Positions 1 to 5,109 are shown, numbered from the stretch's first letter. The stretch is 5,109 bases of DNA from Clostridia bacterium (GCA_017382555.1 JAFOAB010000099.1:1-5109), one strand, 5' to 3'. Numbers and translations are program-made. The notes: generated by a model from the sequence alone, not told the origin.

Positions 1-116
1 AGATGCTTCGCATCGTTATGATATGATTGCCCTTGTTACTTCAAACTGCCCGTCAGGGCATCATAACTTGGCGTAGCCAATCATAACTCATAACTTGCCC
101 GCAAGGGCAATCATAG
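1..116. repeat. Intergenic cluster of short hairpins with TCATAAC spacers
   Basis: No coding potential is evident here. Four small inverted repeats occur in a row: GATGC-TTC-GCATC (2-14), TGCCC-GTCA-GGGCA (47-60), TTGGC-GTA-GCCAA (68-80) and TTGCCC-GCAA-GGGCAA (95-110). The last has a GNRA-type tetraloop. The spacers reuse one heptamer: TCATAAC at 61-67, 81-87 and 88-94, a related TCATAG at 111-116, and its reverse complement GTTATGA at 15-21. In addition, 22-35 is a perfect 14-bp inverted copy of 102-115. The stems differ in sequence but keep the same design, which suggests a dispersed REP-like intergenic repeat rather than one regulatory RNA. It lies downstream of the rpsI terminator and reaches the window edge, so its full extent and strand are unknown. 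Confidence 0.65.
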
Positions 117-135
117 TTGTTCTCAAAGAGATAAC

Positions 136-166
136 AAAAAAGGCTCTGCATAGCAGAACCTTTTTT
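136..166 (-). terminator. Rho-independent terminator of the rplM-rpsI operon
   Basis: Read on the minus strand this is an A-run, the stem GGTTCTGC-TAT-GCAGAGCC, then six U. The stem is 8 bp with one G-U wobble and can extend through the flanking A and T runs. On the plus strand the wobble becomes a C-A mismatch, so the fold favours minus-strand transcription. It lies 25 nt past the rpsI stop codon, which fits termination of that operon. Confidence 0.88.
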
Positions 167-171
167 GCAAG

Positions 172-190
172 TTTCGACCTCTGGTCGAAA
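172..190 (-). other. Perfect hairpin directly after the rpsI stop codon
   Basis: TTTCGACC and GGTCGAAA form a perfect 8-bp stem around a 3-nt loop. The stem begins at the base next to the rpsI TAA (191-193). No U-tract follows, so it is not itself a typical terminator. It stands 11 nt before the real terminator stem and could stabilise the mRNA 3' end or be a small repeat; its role is inferred. Confidence 0.6.
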
Positions 191-592
191 TTATCTCTTG
201 GAGAACTGAGGAGCACGACGTGCGGCCTTGAGACCGTACTTCTTTCTCTCCTTCATACGAGGGTCACGGGTGAGGAAGCCTGCAGCCTTGAGAGCGGGCT
301 TGTTAGCCTCGTCTGCAAGAACGAGTGCACGGCTGAGACCGTGACGGATTGCACCTGCCTGGCCGGAGAAACCGCCGCCCTTTACGGATGCAACGATGTC
401 AAACTTGCCAATGGTGTTGGTTACGCCGAAGGGCTGGTTAACGATGAGCTTAAGGGTCTCAAGACCGAAGTAAGTATCGATATCCTTGCCGTTGATGGTG
501 ATTGCACCGGTACCGGGATAAAGACGAACGCGAGCAATGGAGCTCTTTCTTCTGCCAGTGCCGTAGAAATAAGGCTTAGCGCTAGTATACAT
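191..592 (-). CDS. rpsI: 30S ribosomal protein S9
   Basis: This is a component of the small ribosomal subunit, located in the head; its C-terminal tail reaches toward the P-site tRNA. The 133-residue length is normal for bacterial S9 (about 130). Visible family hallmarks are the N-terminal YGTGRRKSSIARVRL stretch (residues 10-24), the glycine-rich GGGFSGQAGAIRHGLSRAL segment (72-90), and a basic C-terminus from about 111 that ends in the conserved SKR. The start ATG is preceded by a purine-rich site: AAAGGA lies 12 nt upstream and a nearer CGGA about 8 nt upstream. The gene begins 20 nt after the rplM stop, in the classical rplM-rpsI order, and should be cotranscribed from the promoter at 1082-1110. 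A hairpin and a terminator follow. Nothing is unusual in the protein. Identification is essentially certain. Confidence 0.98.
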   Translation of the reverse strand: MYTSAKPYFYGTGRRKSSIARVRLYPGTGAITINGKDIDTYFGLETLKLIVNQPFGVTNTIGKFDIVASVKGGGFSGQAGAIRHGLSRALVLADEANKPALKAAGFLTRDPRMKERKKYGLKAARRAPQFSKR

Positions 593-612
593 TATTCAGT
601 TCCGTCCTTTCC

Positions 613-1041
613 TTAACCTTCGTAAGCAACGGGCTTCTGAGCCGCGTGCTTGTGCTCGTCATTTGCGTAGATGTGAAGTCTGGTGAGAGCGCTTCTGCCA
701 AGAGTGTTCTTGGGAAGCATACCCTTAACAGCAAGCTCCATAGCGAGCTCAGGGTTCTTCTCCATAAGCTCAGAGTACTGAACTTCCTTGAGGCCGCCGA
801 TGTAACCGCTGTGATGACGGTAGTACTTCTGCTCAAGCTTCTTGCCGGTGAGAACTGCCTTGGAAGCGTTGATTACGATAACGAACTCGCCACAGTCAAC
901 GTGAGGAGTGTATTCGGGCTTGTGCTTTCCGCGGAGAAGAGTTGCAACGGTAACAGCAGTCTTGCCGAGGGGCTTGTTAGCTGCGTCAACGATATACCAC
1001 TTGCGCTCAATCTCTGCAGGCTTCTGCATAAAAGTGGACAT
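613..1041 (-). CDS. rplM: 50S ribosomal protein L13
   Basis: This is an early-assembling protein of the large ribosomal subunit that binds 23S rRNA. From the chosen start it has 142 residues, the usual family length. Recognisable parts are WYIVDAANKPLGK near the N-terminus, LRGKHKPEYTPHVDCGEFVIVINA, the YYRHHSGYIGGLK segment, and the family signature around VKGMLPKNTLGR followed by LHIYANDEH. The frame is open 23 codons further upstream, to 1110. That extension runs back through the promoter -10 and -35 boxes, so the ATG at 1039-1041 is used; a GGAGG lies 8 nt before it. It is the first gene of the rplM-rpsI operon. Little leader RNA is expected (about 34 nt), which leaves small room for a separate L13 autoregulatory leader. 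Confidence 0.98.
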   Translation of the reverse strand: MSTFMQKPAEIERKWYIVDAANKPLGKTAVTVATLLRGKHKPEYTPHVDCGEFVIVINASKAVLTGKKLEQKYYRHHSGYIGGLKEVQYSELMEKNPELAMELAVKGMLPKNTLGRSALTRLHIYANDEHKHAAQKPVAYEG

Positions 1042-1049
1042 TGATAATT

Positions 1050-1054
1050 CCTCC
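1050..1054 (-). promoter_or_regulatory. Ribosome binding site that fixes the rplM start
   Basis: GGAGG on the minus strand sits 8 nt upstream of the ATG at 1039-1041. It supports this start over the in-frame ATG at 1110, which lies at the promoter -35 box and so cannot be on the transcript. Confidence 0.9.
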
Positions 1055-1081
1055 AATAGTTTTTGTTTTCGAACGTTGGTT

Positions 1082-1110
1082 ATTATATCACGCACTTTTT
1101 GATAAGTCAA
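1082..1110 (-). promoter_or_regulatory. Near-consensus sigma-A promoter for rplM-rpsI
   Basis: On the minus strand a TTGACT -35 box (1105-1110) and a perfect TATAAT -10 box (1082-1087) are separated by exactly 17 bp. The predicted transcription start is near 1075, giving a leader of about 34 nt. The 30 bp upstream of the -35 box (1111-1140) is about 25/30 A+T with A-runs, resembling an UP element. This is what a strong housekeeping ribosomal protein promoter should look like. Confidence 0.93.
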
Positions 1111-1157
1111 TAGGTTTTTAAAAGATTTTTTCGAATTTTTAATTTAGCATATCACTA

Positions 1158-1186
1158 TCTCTCGTTTTCTCTCGTTTTCTCGCTTT
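1158..1186. repeat. Short 10-bp tandem repeat upstream of the rplM promoter
   Basis: CTCGTTTTCT occurs twice in tandem (1161-1180), followed by a partial, diverged third unit. It lies in the roughly 170-bp gap between the terminator at 1280-1309 and the rplM promoter. No gene or other element is visible in that gap. No function can be assigned. Confidence 0.4.
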
Positions 1187-1279
1187 TTTGAGTTCTTTGC
1201 TTGTGTACGCGGCAATCTTTTTGTGTGCAGGATTTGTCAAAAATGACAGTAATTTTTGTCTATATTTGTGAGATATTAC

Positions 1280-1309
1280 AAAAAGGATGCCCGCAAAAGG
1301 GGCATCCTT
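1280..1309 (-). terminator. Rho-independent terminator of the cysteine-rich protein gene
   Basis: A perfect 10-bp stem, AAGGATGCCC (1283-1292) with GGGCATCCTT (1300-1309), closes a 7-nt loop. On the minus strand it runs directly into a U5 tract (1280-1284). It lies about 60 nt past the stop of the gene at 1370-2188, which it should terminate. Confidence 0.88.
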
Positions 1310-1312
1310 GCT

Positions 1313-1357
1313 GTTTTTGGCCGTTTTTCCGCTATTTTCGCGTTTTTGGCCGTTTTT
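1313..1357. repeat. Two copies of a 16-bp T-rich direct repeat around GGCC
   Basis: GTTTTTGGCCGTTTTT occurs at 1313-1328 and again at 1342-1357, spaced 29 bp start to start. Both copies lie between the stop codon of the cysteine-rich gene and its terminator, so they would be part of that gene's 3' untranslated region. Function unknown; it may be slippage of low-complexity sequence. Confidence 0.55.
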
Positions 1358-1369
1358 TTCGGTTTTAGT

Positions 1370-2188
1370 TCATTTACAACGCTTTTCCGCAAGGCATCCG
1401 GAGGGCGGCACAAACTCGGAAACGGGGAAATCCATATCCCTGAAAAGCGCACAGGGATCGCATCTGCCCTCGTCGCAGCAGGGGCCGCATTCCTTATCGG
1501 GCACGGCGCAGGAGGAGGCATTTACAACGATCTGCGCGGGGCGCTCGATACGAATAACGGAAAAGATACCGAGAGATACGACAAGCATTCTGCCAACAGC
1601 GCTCTCGCAAAGAGAGCCGGAAAGTGCGCCGCAAATACTGTCCGGGATTTCGCGGCAGCCGCACGCGCATCCGCATCTGCAGCCTACCTCGGCAACGCGC
1701 ACGTTAAGCACTACGGGGTCAACAGCCTCTACAACCGCGGTGGGAGCATTAGTGCCGCAATCGATATCGCTTACCTCCCCATCACCGCAAAAGCCCTCAC
1801 AGCTCGAGCGGAAGATGCGTACGTTGCCCTCGCTGCCGAAAAGAACAACGCTTTTGTCAATTACAACAATACCGTCAAATTCGCGGCTGTTACCTCTGCA
1901 TACACAGCCCTCAAACAGTAGCTTGATGTAATATCTTACGGTCACGCGGTAAAATCCGCGAGAAAAATCAACGGGATCAACGGATACGTGTGCGCGGATG
2001 ATCTCGGCACGGCGAACGCGAATAACGGTGGTATGATTTATAACGTCATGTCCGTATTCCGTAAGCCATACCCTTTGATCCTCATAGCAATCCTTATCTC
2101 TGCAGGAATCGAGGATGCGCTGTGTATCTATGCAAACGGCCTCTCTTTGTGTTACTGATCCGCCGCAAAGGCACTTGTTTTCTGACAT
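1370..2188 (-). CDS. Conserved cysteine-rich protein of unknown function
   Basis: I do not know the function. From memory the sequence resembles a widespread uncharacterised Clostridia family sharing the EAVCIDTQRILDSCRDKDCYED block (residues 17-37), an RGFYRVTVRYY block (78-87), VVLFGSEGNVRIFRS (114-128), and EIPD (180-183) just after a cysteine cluster. The protein has 272 residues and 25 cysteines (about 9%). These include an alternating run, C170, C172, C174, C176 and C178, and a C-terminal cluster at 234, 237, 238, 243 and 246. No signal peptide or membrane segment is visible, so it probably acts in the cytoplasm or in an intracellularly assembled structure. The cysteines suggest metal binding or disulfide cross-linking, for example in a spore coat, but this is inference. 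The ATG at 2188 was chosen over 2263 because a strong AAGGAGA lies 8 nt upstream. The large plus-strand open frames over 1256-1931 lack such support. Confidence 0.85.
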   Translation of the reverse strand: MSENKCLCGGSVTQREAVCIDTQRILDSCRDKDCYEDQRVWLTEYGHDVINHTTVIRVRRAEIIRAHVSVDPVDFSRGFYRVTVRYYIKLLFEGCVCRGNSREFDGIVVIDKSVVLFGSEGNVRIFRSSCEGFCGDGEVSDIDCGTNAPTAVVEAVDPVVLNVRVAEVGCRCGCACGCREIPDSICGALSGSLCESAVGRMLVVSLGIFSVIRIERPAQIVVNASSCAVPDKECGPCCDEGRCDPCALFRDMDFPVSEFVPPSGCLAEKRCK

Positions 2189-2196
2189 AGGAAGAG

Positions 2197-2203
2197 TCTC
2201 CTT
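2197..2203 (-). promoter_or_regulatory. Ribosome binding site that fixes the start of the cysteine-rich gene
   Basis: AAGGAGA on the minus strand lies 8 nt before the ATG at 2186-2188. It supports this start over the upstream in-frame ATGs at 2261-2263 and 2234-2236. The first of these falls at the edge of the preceding terminator. Confidence 0.85.
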
Positions 2204-2263
2204 ATGGAATATTGAAGGATACGCCTTCCCTACCATAGTATGCCGCGCTACTGTCCTTGACAC

Positions 2264-2294
2264 AAAGAAAAGGCTCGGAGCATCCGAGCCTTTT
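2264..2294 (-). terminator. Rho-independent terminator of the small P-loop gene
   Basis: A 12-bp perfect stem, AAAAGGCTCGGA (2268-2279) with TCCGAGCCTTTT (2283-2294), closes a tight 3-nt loop. On the minus strand it is followed by a T-rich tail (TTTTCTTTG). It begins 22 nt after the stop codon of the gene at 2317-2724 and separates it from the cysteine-rich gene. Confidence 0.9.
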
Positions 2295-2316
2295 CAGCTT
2301 AATGAAAGCTTATCGA

Positions 2317-2724
2317 TTAAATATAGTCCTTAAGGGTATCGGGGCAGTTCTCAACAGCGTAAGAAGCGGTAACCACGCAGTTGAAGGTGTGCTTTGCGGA
2401 AAGAACGTCAAGCTCCTTGATGAGCTTTACAAACGCATCCATATCATCGTTTGCAATCTTAAGACCGCTGTCAATAAAGAGATCGGTTATATCATGATCG
2501 CTGGCAACCATACCTGCTACAAATCCGTAAAGGGACTGCGCGTCATCAACAAAGTACTCGTCAGCCTCCACAAGGCGGCAACGATAGTTTATGTCATAAC
2601 GGAGCTTGTTGCTCTTTTCGATGCAAACAACTTTACCCTTGGAATGATCAAGAGCGGTATGTACCATCTCGATAAGAGTTTTGGTTTTTCCGGTGACTTT
2701 AACGCCAATAATAAGTTTTACCAT
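2317..2724 (-). CDS. Small P-loop (Walker A) protein of unknown role
   Basis: This is a 135-residue protein that starts with a beta strand and a Walker A motif, VKLIIGVKVTGKT, with GxxxxGKT at residues 7-14. A nucleotide-binding fold is therefore likely. A hydrophobic strand ending in aspartate, DLFID (81-85), is a good Walker B candidate. VVTAS (117-121) may be a further core strand. The protein is far shorter than a full AAA+ or PilT ATPase and has no visible partner domain, signal peptide or membrane segment. From memory it resembles a conserved small Clostridia family, often labelled ATP-binding or (misleadingly) PilT-like, where the loop is usually glycine-richer than here. The start is supported by AGAGGA 5 nt upstream. 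It has its own leader hairpin (2754-2778) and a strong terminator, so it is probably transcribed alone. Substrate and function are unknown. Confidence 0.88.
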   Translation of the reverse strand: MVKLIIGVKVTGKTKTLIEMVHTALDHSKGKVVCIEKSNKLRYDINYRCRLVEADEYFVDDAQSLYGFVAGMVASDHDITDLFIDSGLKIANDDMDAFVKLIKELDVLSAKHTFNCVVTASYAVENCPDTLKDYI

Positions 2725-2753
2725 AGCATTCCTCTAAGCGGTGAATTTGTATG

Positions 2754-2778
2754 CCGACGGCCCCGCCACCTCCGTCGG
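2754..2778 (-). other. GC-rich hairpin in the leader of the P-loop gene
   Basis: CCGACGG and CCGTCGG form a perfect 7-bp stem around an 11-nt loop that is purine-rich on the minus strand (AGGTGGCGGGG). It stands out from the A+T-rich surroundings and lies between the candidate promoter (2793-2821) and the start codon at 2724. No U-tract follows, so it is not a terminator for pgi. It may be a leader RNA structure or a small dispersed palindrome. Confidence 0.6.
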
Positions 2779-2792
2779 GATTGCTTGTATAT

Positions 2793-2821
2793 ATATTACT
2801 ACAATTTGTCAGCAATTTCAA
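2793..2821 (-). promoter_or_regulatory. Candidate promoter for the P-loop gene
   Basis: On the minus strand TTGAAA (2816-2821) is followed after 17 bp by TAATAT (2793-2798) within a very A+T-rich run (TAATATATATAC). Other registers of the -10 box are possible. It lies in the 143-bp gap after pgi, in which I see no convincing pgi terminator, so read-through from pgi is also possible. Confidence 0.45.
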
Positions 2822-2867
2822 GGGGGTTGTGCGATATTTTCAAAAATTTGTTTAAAATTCCTTTTTC

Positions 2868-4199
2868 TTAGTTCATTCTTGCCAAAAGCTCGGCACGCAT
2901 AGCCTCATAACCGGGCTTTCCGAGGAGGGCAAACATATTCTTCTTGTATGCCTCAACACCGGGCTGGTCAAAGGGATTTACGTCGAGCACGTAGCCGGAA
3001 ACTGCACAAGCAAGCTCAAAGAAGTAAATAAGCTGACCGAGAGTAGCGGCACTTCTGTCCTTTGCCTCGATAACAAGGTTGGGCACACCGCCGTCGGTAT
3101 GTGCAAGAACGGTAGCAAGCATTGCGGTACGGTTAACCTCGTCAAAGGTCTTGCCCGCAAGGAAGTTGAGACCGTCGATATTTGCCTCGTCAAAGGTAAC
3201 CTCAAGGGCGTTGCCGCTGTTCTGAACGTCAAGCACGGTCTCGAACATTATGCGCTGACCCTCCTGGATATACTGACCGAGGGAGTGAAGATCGGTGGAG
3301 AATATAACGGAGGAGGGGTAAATTCCCTTTCCGTCCTTGCCCTCGCTTTCGCCGTAAAGCTGCTTCCACCACTCAGCGAAGAGAGCAACGGAGGGCTCGT
3401 AGCTTGCAAGGATCTCTACACACTTGCCGGAGCGAAGAAGTGCATTGCGGTATCCGGCATACTTAAGGCAATCGTTCATACCGTCGGTAAGAAGGTACTC
3501 TGCTCTCGCATCCGCCGCGCCGGTCATAAGCTCGTCTATATCAATGCCCGCAACAGCGATGGGAAGAAGACCAACAGCGGTAAGCACGCTGAAGCGTCCG
3601 CCAACGTCATCCGGAACAACAAAGGTCTCCCAACCCTCTTTGTCTGCAAAGCTCTTGAGAGTGCCCTTAGCCTTATCGGTGGTTGCAAAGATTCTCTCCT
3701 TTGCCTTATCGCCGTACTTCTTGTTAGCAAGCTCAAGGAACATACGGAAGGCGATTGCGGGCTCGGTGGTGGTACCGGACTTGGAGATGATGTTTACGGA
3801 GAAGTCCTTATCCTTGCAAAGCTCAAGGATGCCTGCAAGTGCGGGTGCGGAAATGGAGTTACCCGCAAAGTATATCTCGGGGCCGTTGCGACCAACGGTG
3901 TTGTACATATTGCCGTTTACAAACTCGATAGCGGCACGCGCACCGAGGTAGGAGCCGCCGATACCGATAACAACGAGGATCTCGCTGTTATTTCTGATTT
4001 TTTCTGCAGCCGCCTTAATGCGTGCAAACTCTTCCTTATCGTAATCAACGGGAAGGTCTCTCCAGCCGAGGAAATCGTTACCCTTGCCGCTTCCGTCCTT
4101 AACAGAGGCAAGCGCGGTGTAAAGCTCGGGCTCTATTGCAGCAGCGCCGTTTTTAATTGCGGAATCGGCAATGTAGCCGTCATTAAACTTTATATTCAT
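2868..4199 (-). CDS. pgi: Glucose-6-phosphate isomerase
   Basis: This is the cytoplasmic enzyme that interconverts glucose 6-phosphate and fructose 6-phosphate in glycolysis and gluconeogenesis. At 443 residues it is full length for the shorter Firmicute type (about 450). The sugar-isomerase (SIS) phosphate-binding elements are GIGGSYLGARA (residues 79-89) and SKSGTTTEP (139-147). The first family signature is DDVGGRFSVLTAVG (197-210) and the second is NPFDQPGVEAYKK (408-420), containing the expected catalytic lysine K419. GESEGK (283-288) supplies the likely catalytic glutamate and STDLHSLGQ (301-309) the likely histidine. The ATG at 4199 is preceded by AAGGA 9 nt upstream. It lies 76 bp downstream of the carboxypeptidase gene, with which it has no evident pathway link. 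No residue appears to be missing. Confidence 0.98.
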   Translation of the reverse strand: MNIKFNDGYIADSAIKNGAAAIEPELYTALASVKDGSGKGNDFLGWRDLPVDYDKEEFARIKAAAEKIRNNSEILVVIGIGGSYLGARAAIEFVNGNMYNTVGRNGPEIYFAGNSISAPALAGILELCKDKDFSVNIISKSGTTTEPAIAFRMFLELANKKYGDKAKERIFATTDKAKGTLKSFADKEGWETFVVPDDVGGRFSVLTAVGLLPIAVAGIDIDELMTGAADARAEYLLTDGMNDCLKYAGYRNALLRSGKCVEILASYEPSVALFAEWWKQLYGESEGKDGKGIYPSSVIFSTDLHSLGQYIQEGQRIMFETVLDVQNSGNALEVTFDEANIDGLNFLAGKTFDEVNRTAMLATVLAHTDGGVPNLVIEAKDRSAATLGQLIYFFELACAVSGYVLDVNPFDQPGVEAYKKNMFALLGKPGYEAMRAELLARMN

Positions 4200-4222
4200 A
4201 AGCTCACGTCCTTTGTGTTTTT

Positions 4223-4251
4223 TTGATACTGATAGTTTACACCATCTTCAA
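4223..4251 (-). promoter_or_regulatory. Weak candidate promoter for pgi
   Basis: On the minus strand TTGAAG (4246-4251) and TATCAA (4223-4228) are spaced 17 bp, each matching 4 of 6 consensus positions. An overlapping alternative is TTGCTT with TAAACT, also spaced 17 bp. It would place the start shortly before the AAGGA site. Support is limited. Confidence 0.35.
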
Positions 4252-4253
4252 AT

Positions 4254-4269
4254 AAAAAGCAATTGCTTT
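4254..4269 (-). terminator. Weak terminator-like palindrome after the carboxypeptidase gene
   Basis: AAAGCAATTGCTTT (4256-4269) is a perfect 14-bp palindrome followed by a short U-run on the minus strand. As an RNA hairpin it has only 5 bp around an AATT loop. It lies just past the stop at 4276 and would be inefficient, so partial read-through into pgi is likely. Confidence 0.35.
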
Positions 4270-4275
4270 CATAAA

Positions 4276-5109
4276 TTATTGTCCCGATTTCAGTAAAAAT
4301 TTTCCAAGCACTCGCGAAAACAGCTCACTAAAGCTTATCTTTTCCACAGTATGCGAGGCAATAATGTCGCACTCGCCTATTTTACTGCCGTCAAGGGTAT
4401 ATATCACCTTACCAACACTTGCGCCTTTTTCTATAGGCGCGGCAAAGGATTCTTCAATAAGTATCTCCTTACGCACCCCGGCAGAGCTTCCCTTTTCAAG
4501 CAAAATACAAGCACCGCCGTACTCTGCGGTAAGCTCCGGCAAGCTGCCACCCTTTACGGAAATGTGCTCGATAATACCGCCGTCCGCCCTATACGTCTCG
4601 TAATTTGCAAAGCCGAAATCGAGAAGCGCCTTCGCATCGGCATTTCTTGCATCCCTATTCGGGGCGCCCATAATAACGGCAATAAGCTTCATTCCGCCCC
4701 TCTCCGCAGTTGCTGAGATACAAAAGCCCGCCTTTGCCGTGCTTCCCGTTTTCAGTCCCGTTGCTCCGCTGTAAAAGCGGATAAGCCTGTTTGTGTTGGT
4801 AAGTCCGAATGCCCCATTCCTTATTGTGTCCATCCAAATACCGCTGTATTCAAGCACCTTTGGGTGCTTTATTATCAGCTCGCGTGACATAATGGCAATA
4901 TCGCGTGCCGTGGTTTTGTGGTCGGGTACCGTATCGTCAAGCCCGTTAACGTTTTCAAAGCGCGTATTGACCATCTGTAGCTCCGTCGCCCTTTTGTTCA
5001 TCATGGCGACAAATGCATCCTCGCTGCCTGCGATATGCTCCGCAAGTGCGGTGGCGGCATCGTTTGCTGAGGATATTATCACACTTTTTATCATCTCCTC
5101 CGCGCTCAT
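4276..5109 (-). CDS. D-alanyl-D-alanine carboxypeptidase (peptidase S11), N-terminus off the window
   Basis: This is a low-molecular-weight penicillin-binding protein of the DacA/DacF type, which removes the terminal D-Ala from peptidoglycan pentapeptides outside the membrane. The visible 277 residues include the SxN motif as SAN (14-16), the conserved NGLDDTVPDHKTTARD stretch (55-70), and the KTG triad motif in ATGLKTGSTAKAGF (116-129). A C-terminal beta-rich PBP5-type domain follows from about 165. The last 20 or so residues (FSELFSRVLGKFLLKSG) look like the amphipathic membrane anchor of this family. The catalytic SxxK motif and signal peptide are not visible. The methionine at the edge aligns with an internal position just before SxN, so about 100 or more residues should lie beyond the window. 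This is truncation by the window and not evidence of a broken gene. The exact paralogue (dacA, dacB or dacF) cannot be decided. Confidence 0.96.
   Translation of the reverse strand: MSAEEMIKSVIISSANDAATALAEHIAGSEDAFVAMMNKRATELQMVNTRFENVNGLDDTVPDHKTTARDIAIMSRELIIKHPKVLEYSGIWMDTIRNGAFGLTNTNRLIRFYSGATGLKTGSTAKAGFCISATAERGGMKLIAVIMGAPNRDARNADAKALLDFGFANYETYRADGGIIEHISVKGGSLPELTAEYGGACILLEKGSSAGVRKEILIEESFAAPIEKGASVGKVIYTLDGSKIGECDIIASHTVEKISFSELFSRVLGKFLLKSGQ

Noticed and set aside
1053..1079. CCAA/TTGG pairing that could mask the rplM ribosome binding site as a mini L13 leader.
   Set aside because: The CCAA arm (1076-1079) lies upstream of the predicted transcription start near 1075, and only 4 bp would form.
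1042..1110. A 23-residue N-terminal extension of L13.
   Set aside because: It would be encoded across the TATAAT and TTGACT boxes, upstream of the predicted transcription start. The shorter form has a good GGAGG and the normal family length.
1218..1240. A perfect minus-strand TTGACA (1235-1240) as a second promoter toward rplM.
   Set aside because: No acceptable -10 box lies 16-18 bp downstream; the sequence there is around AGATTG. The TGTCA-AAAA-TGACA palindrome that contains it is short and could be chance.
1256..1931. Two long overlapping plus-strand open frames (about 215-220 codons).
   Set aside because: They are antisense to the cysteine-rich gene, have no plausible ribosome binding site, overlap the minus-strand terminator and T-rich repeats, and their products are low-complexity alanine- or serine-rich. 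The minus frame has a good start site, a terminator and recognisable family blocks.
2735..2770. A possible 11-codon leader peptide starting at GTG within the hairpin loop and stopping just before the P-loop gene's ribosome binding site.
   Set aside because: The GGAG touches the GTG with no spacing, so initiation is implausible. The peptide has no run of one amino acid that would suggest attenuation.
3099..4226. A 375-codon plus-strand open frame.
   Set aside because: It lies almost entirely antisense to pgi, which has all its catalytic motifs. It is a by-product of pgi codon usage.
5100..5109. ATG at the right edge as the true start of the carboxypeptidase.
   Set aside because: It falls only about 13 residues before the SxN motif. 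The family needs a signal peptide and SxxK well before that, so the real start must lie beyond the window.

Overview
The window carries six protein genes, all on the minus strand, and looks like an ordinary chromosomal stretch of a Firmicute, probably a gut-type member of the Clostridia. Three things suggest this: ribosomal proteins L13 and S9 with Clostridia-like N- and C-termini, two protein families I associate from memory with Clostridia, and purine-rich AGGAG-type ribosome binding sites. The genus cannot be told from this sequence. There is no tRNA, rRNA, CRISPR array, transposase or phage gene.

In minus-strand order (right to left) the layout is as follows. A D-alanyl-D-alanine carboxypeptidase is cut by the right edge of the window (4276-5109). 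Next is glucose-6-phosphate isomerase, pgi (2868-4199). Then comes a small P-loop protein of unknown role (2317-2724), with a GC-rich hairpin in its predicted 5' leader and a rho-independent terminator after it. A cysteine-rich protein of unknown function follows (1370-2188), with its own terminator. Last is the rplM-rpsI operon (1041 down to 191), driven by a near-consensus promoter at 1082-1110 and closed by a terminator at 136-166.

The left end (1-116) holds no gene. It is a cluster of short hairpins separated by copies of TCATAAC, which looks like a dispersed intergenic repeat and continues off the window.

The genes do not form one pathway. The carboxypeptidase trims peptidoglycan, Pgi links glycolysis to sugar-phosphate supply, and L13 and S9 are ribosome parts. 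Clear terminators isolate the two uncharacterised genes and the ribosomal operon from each other. I found no convincing new multi-gene system. The items most worth following up are the cysteine-rich protein with its alternating-cysteine run, the small P-loop protein and its leader hairpin, and the hairpin repeat cluster at the left edge.
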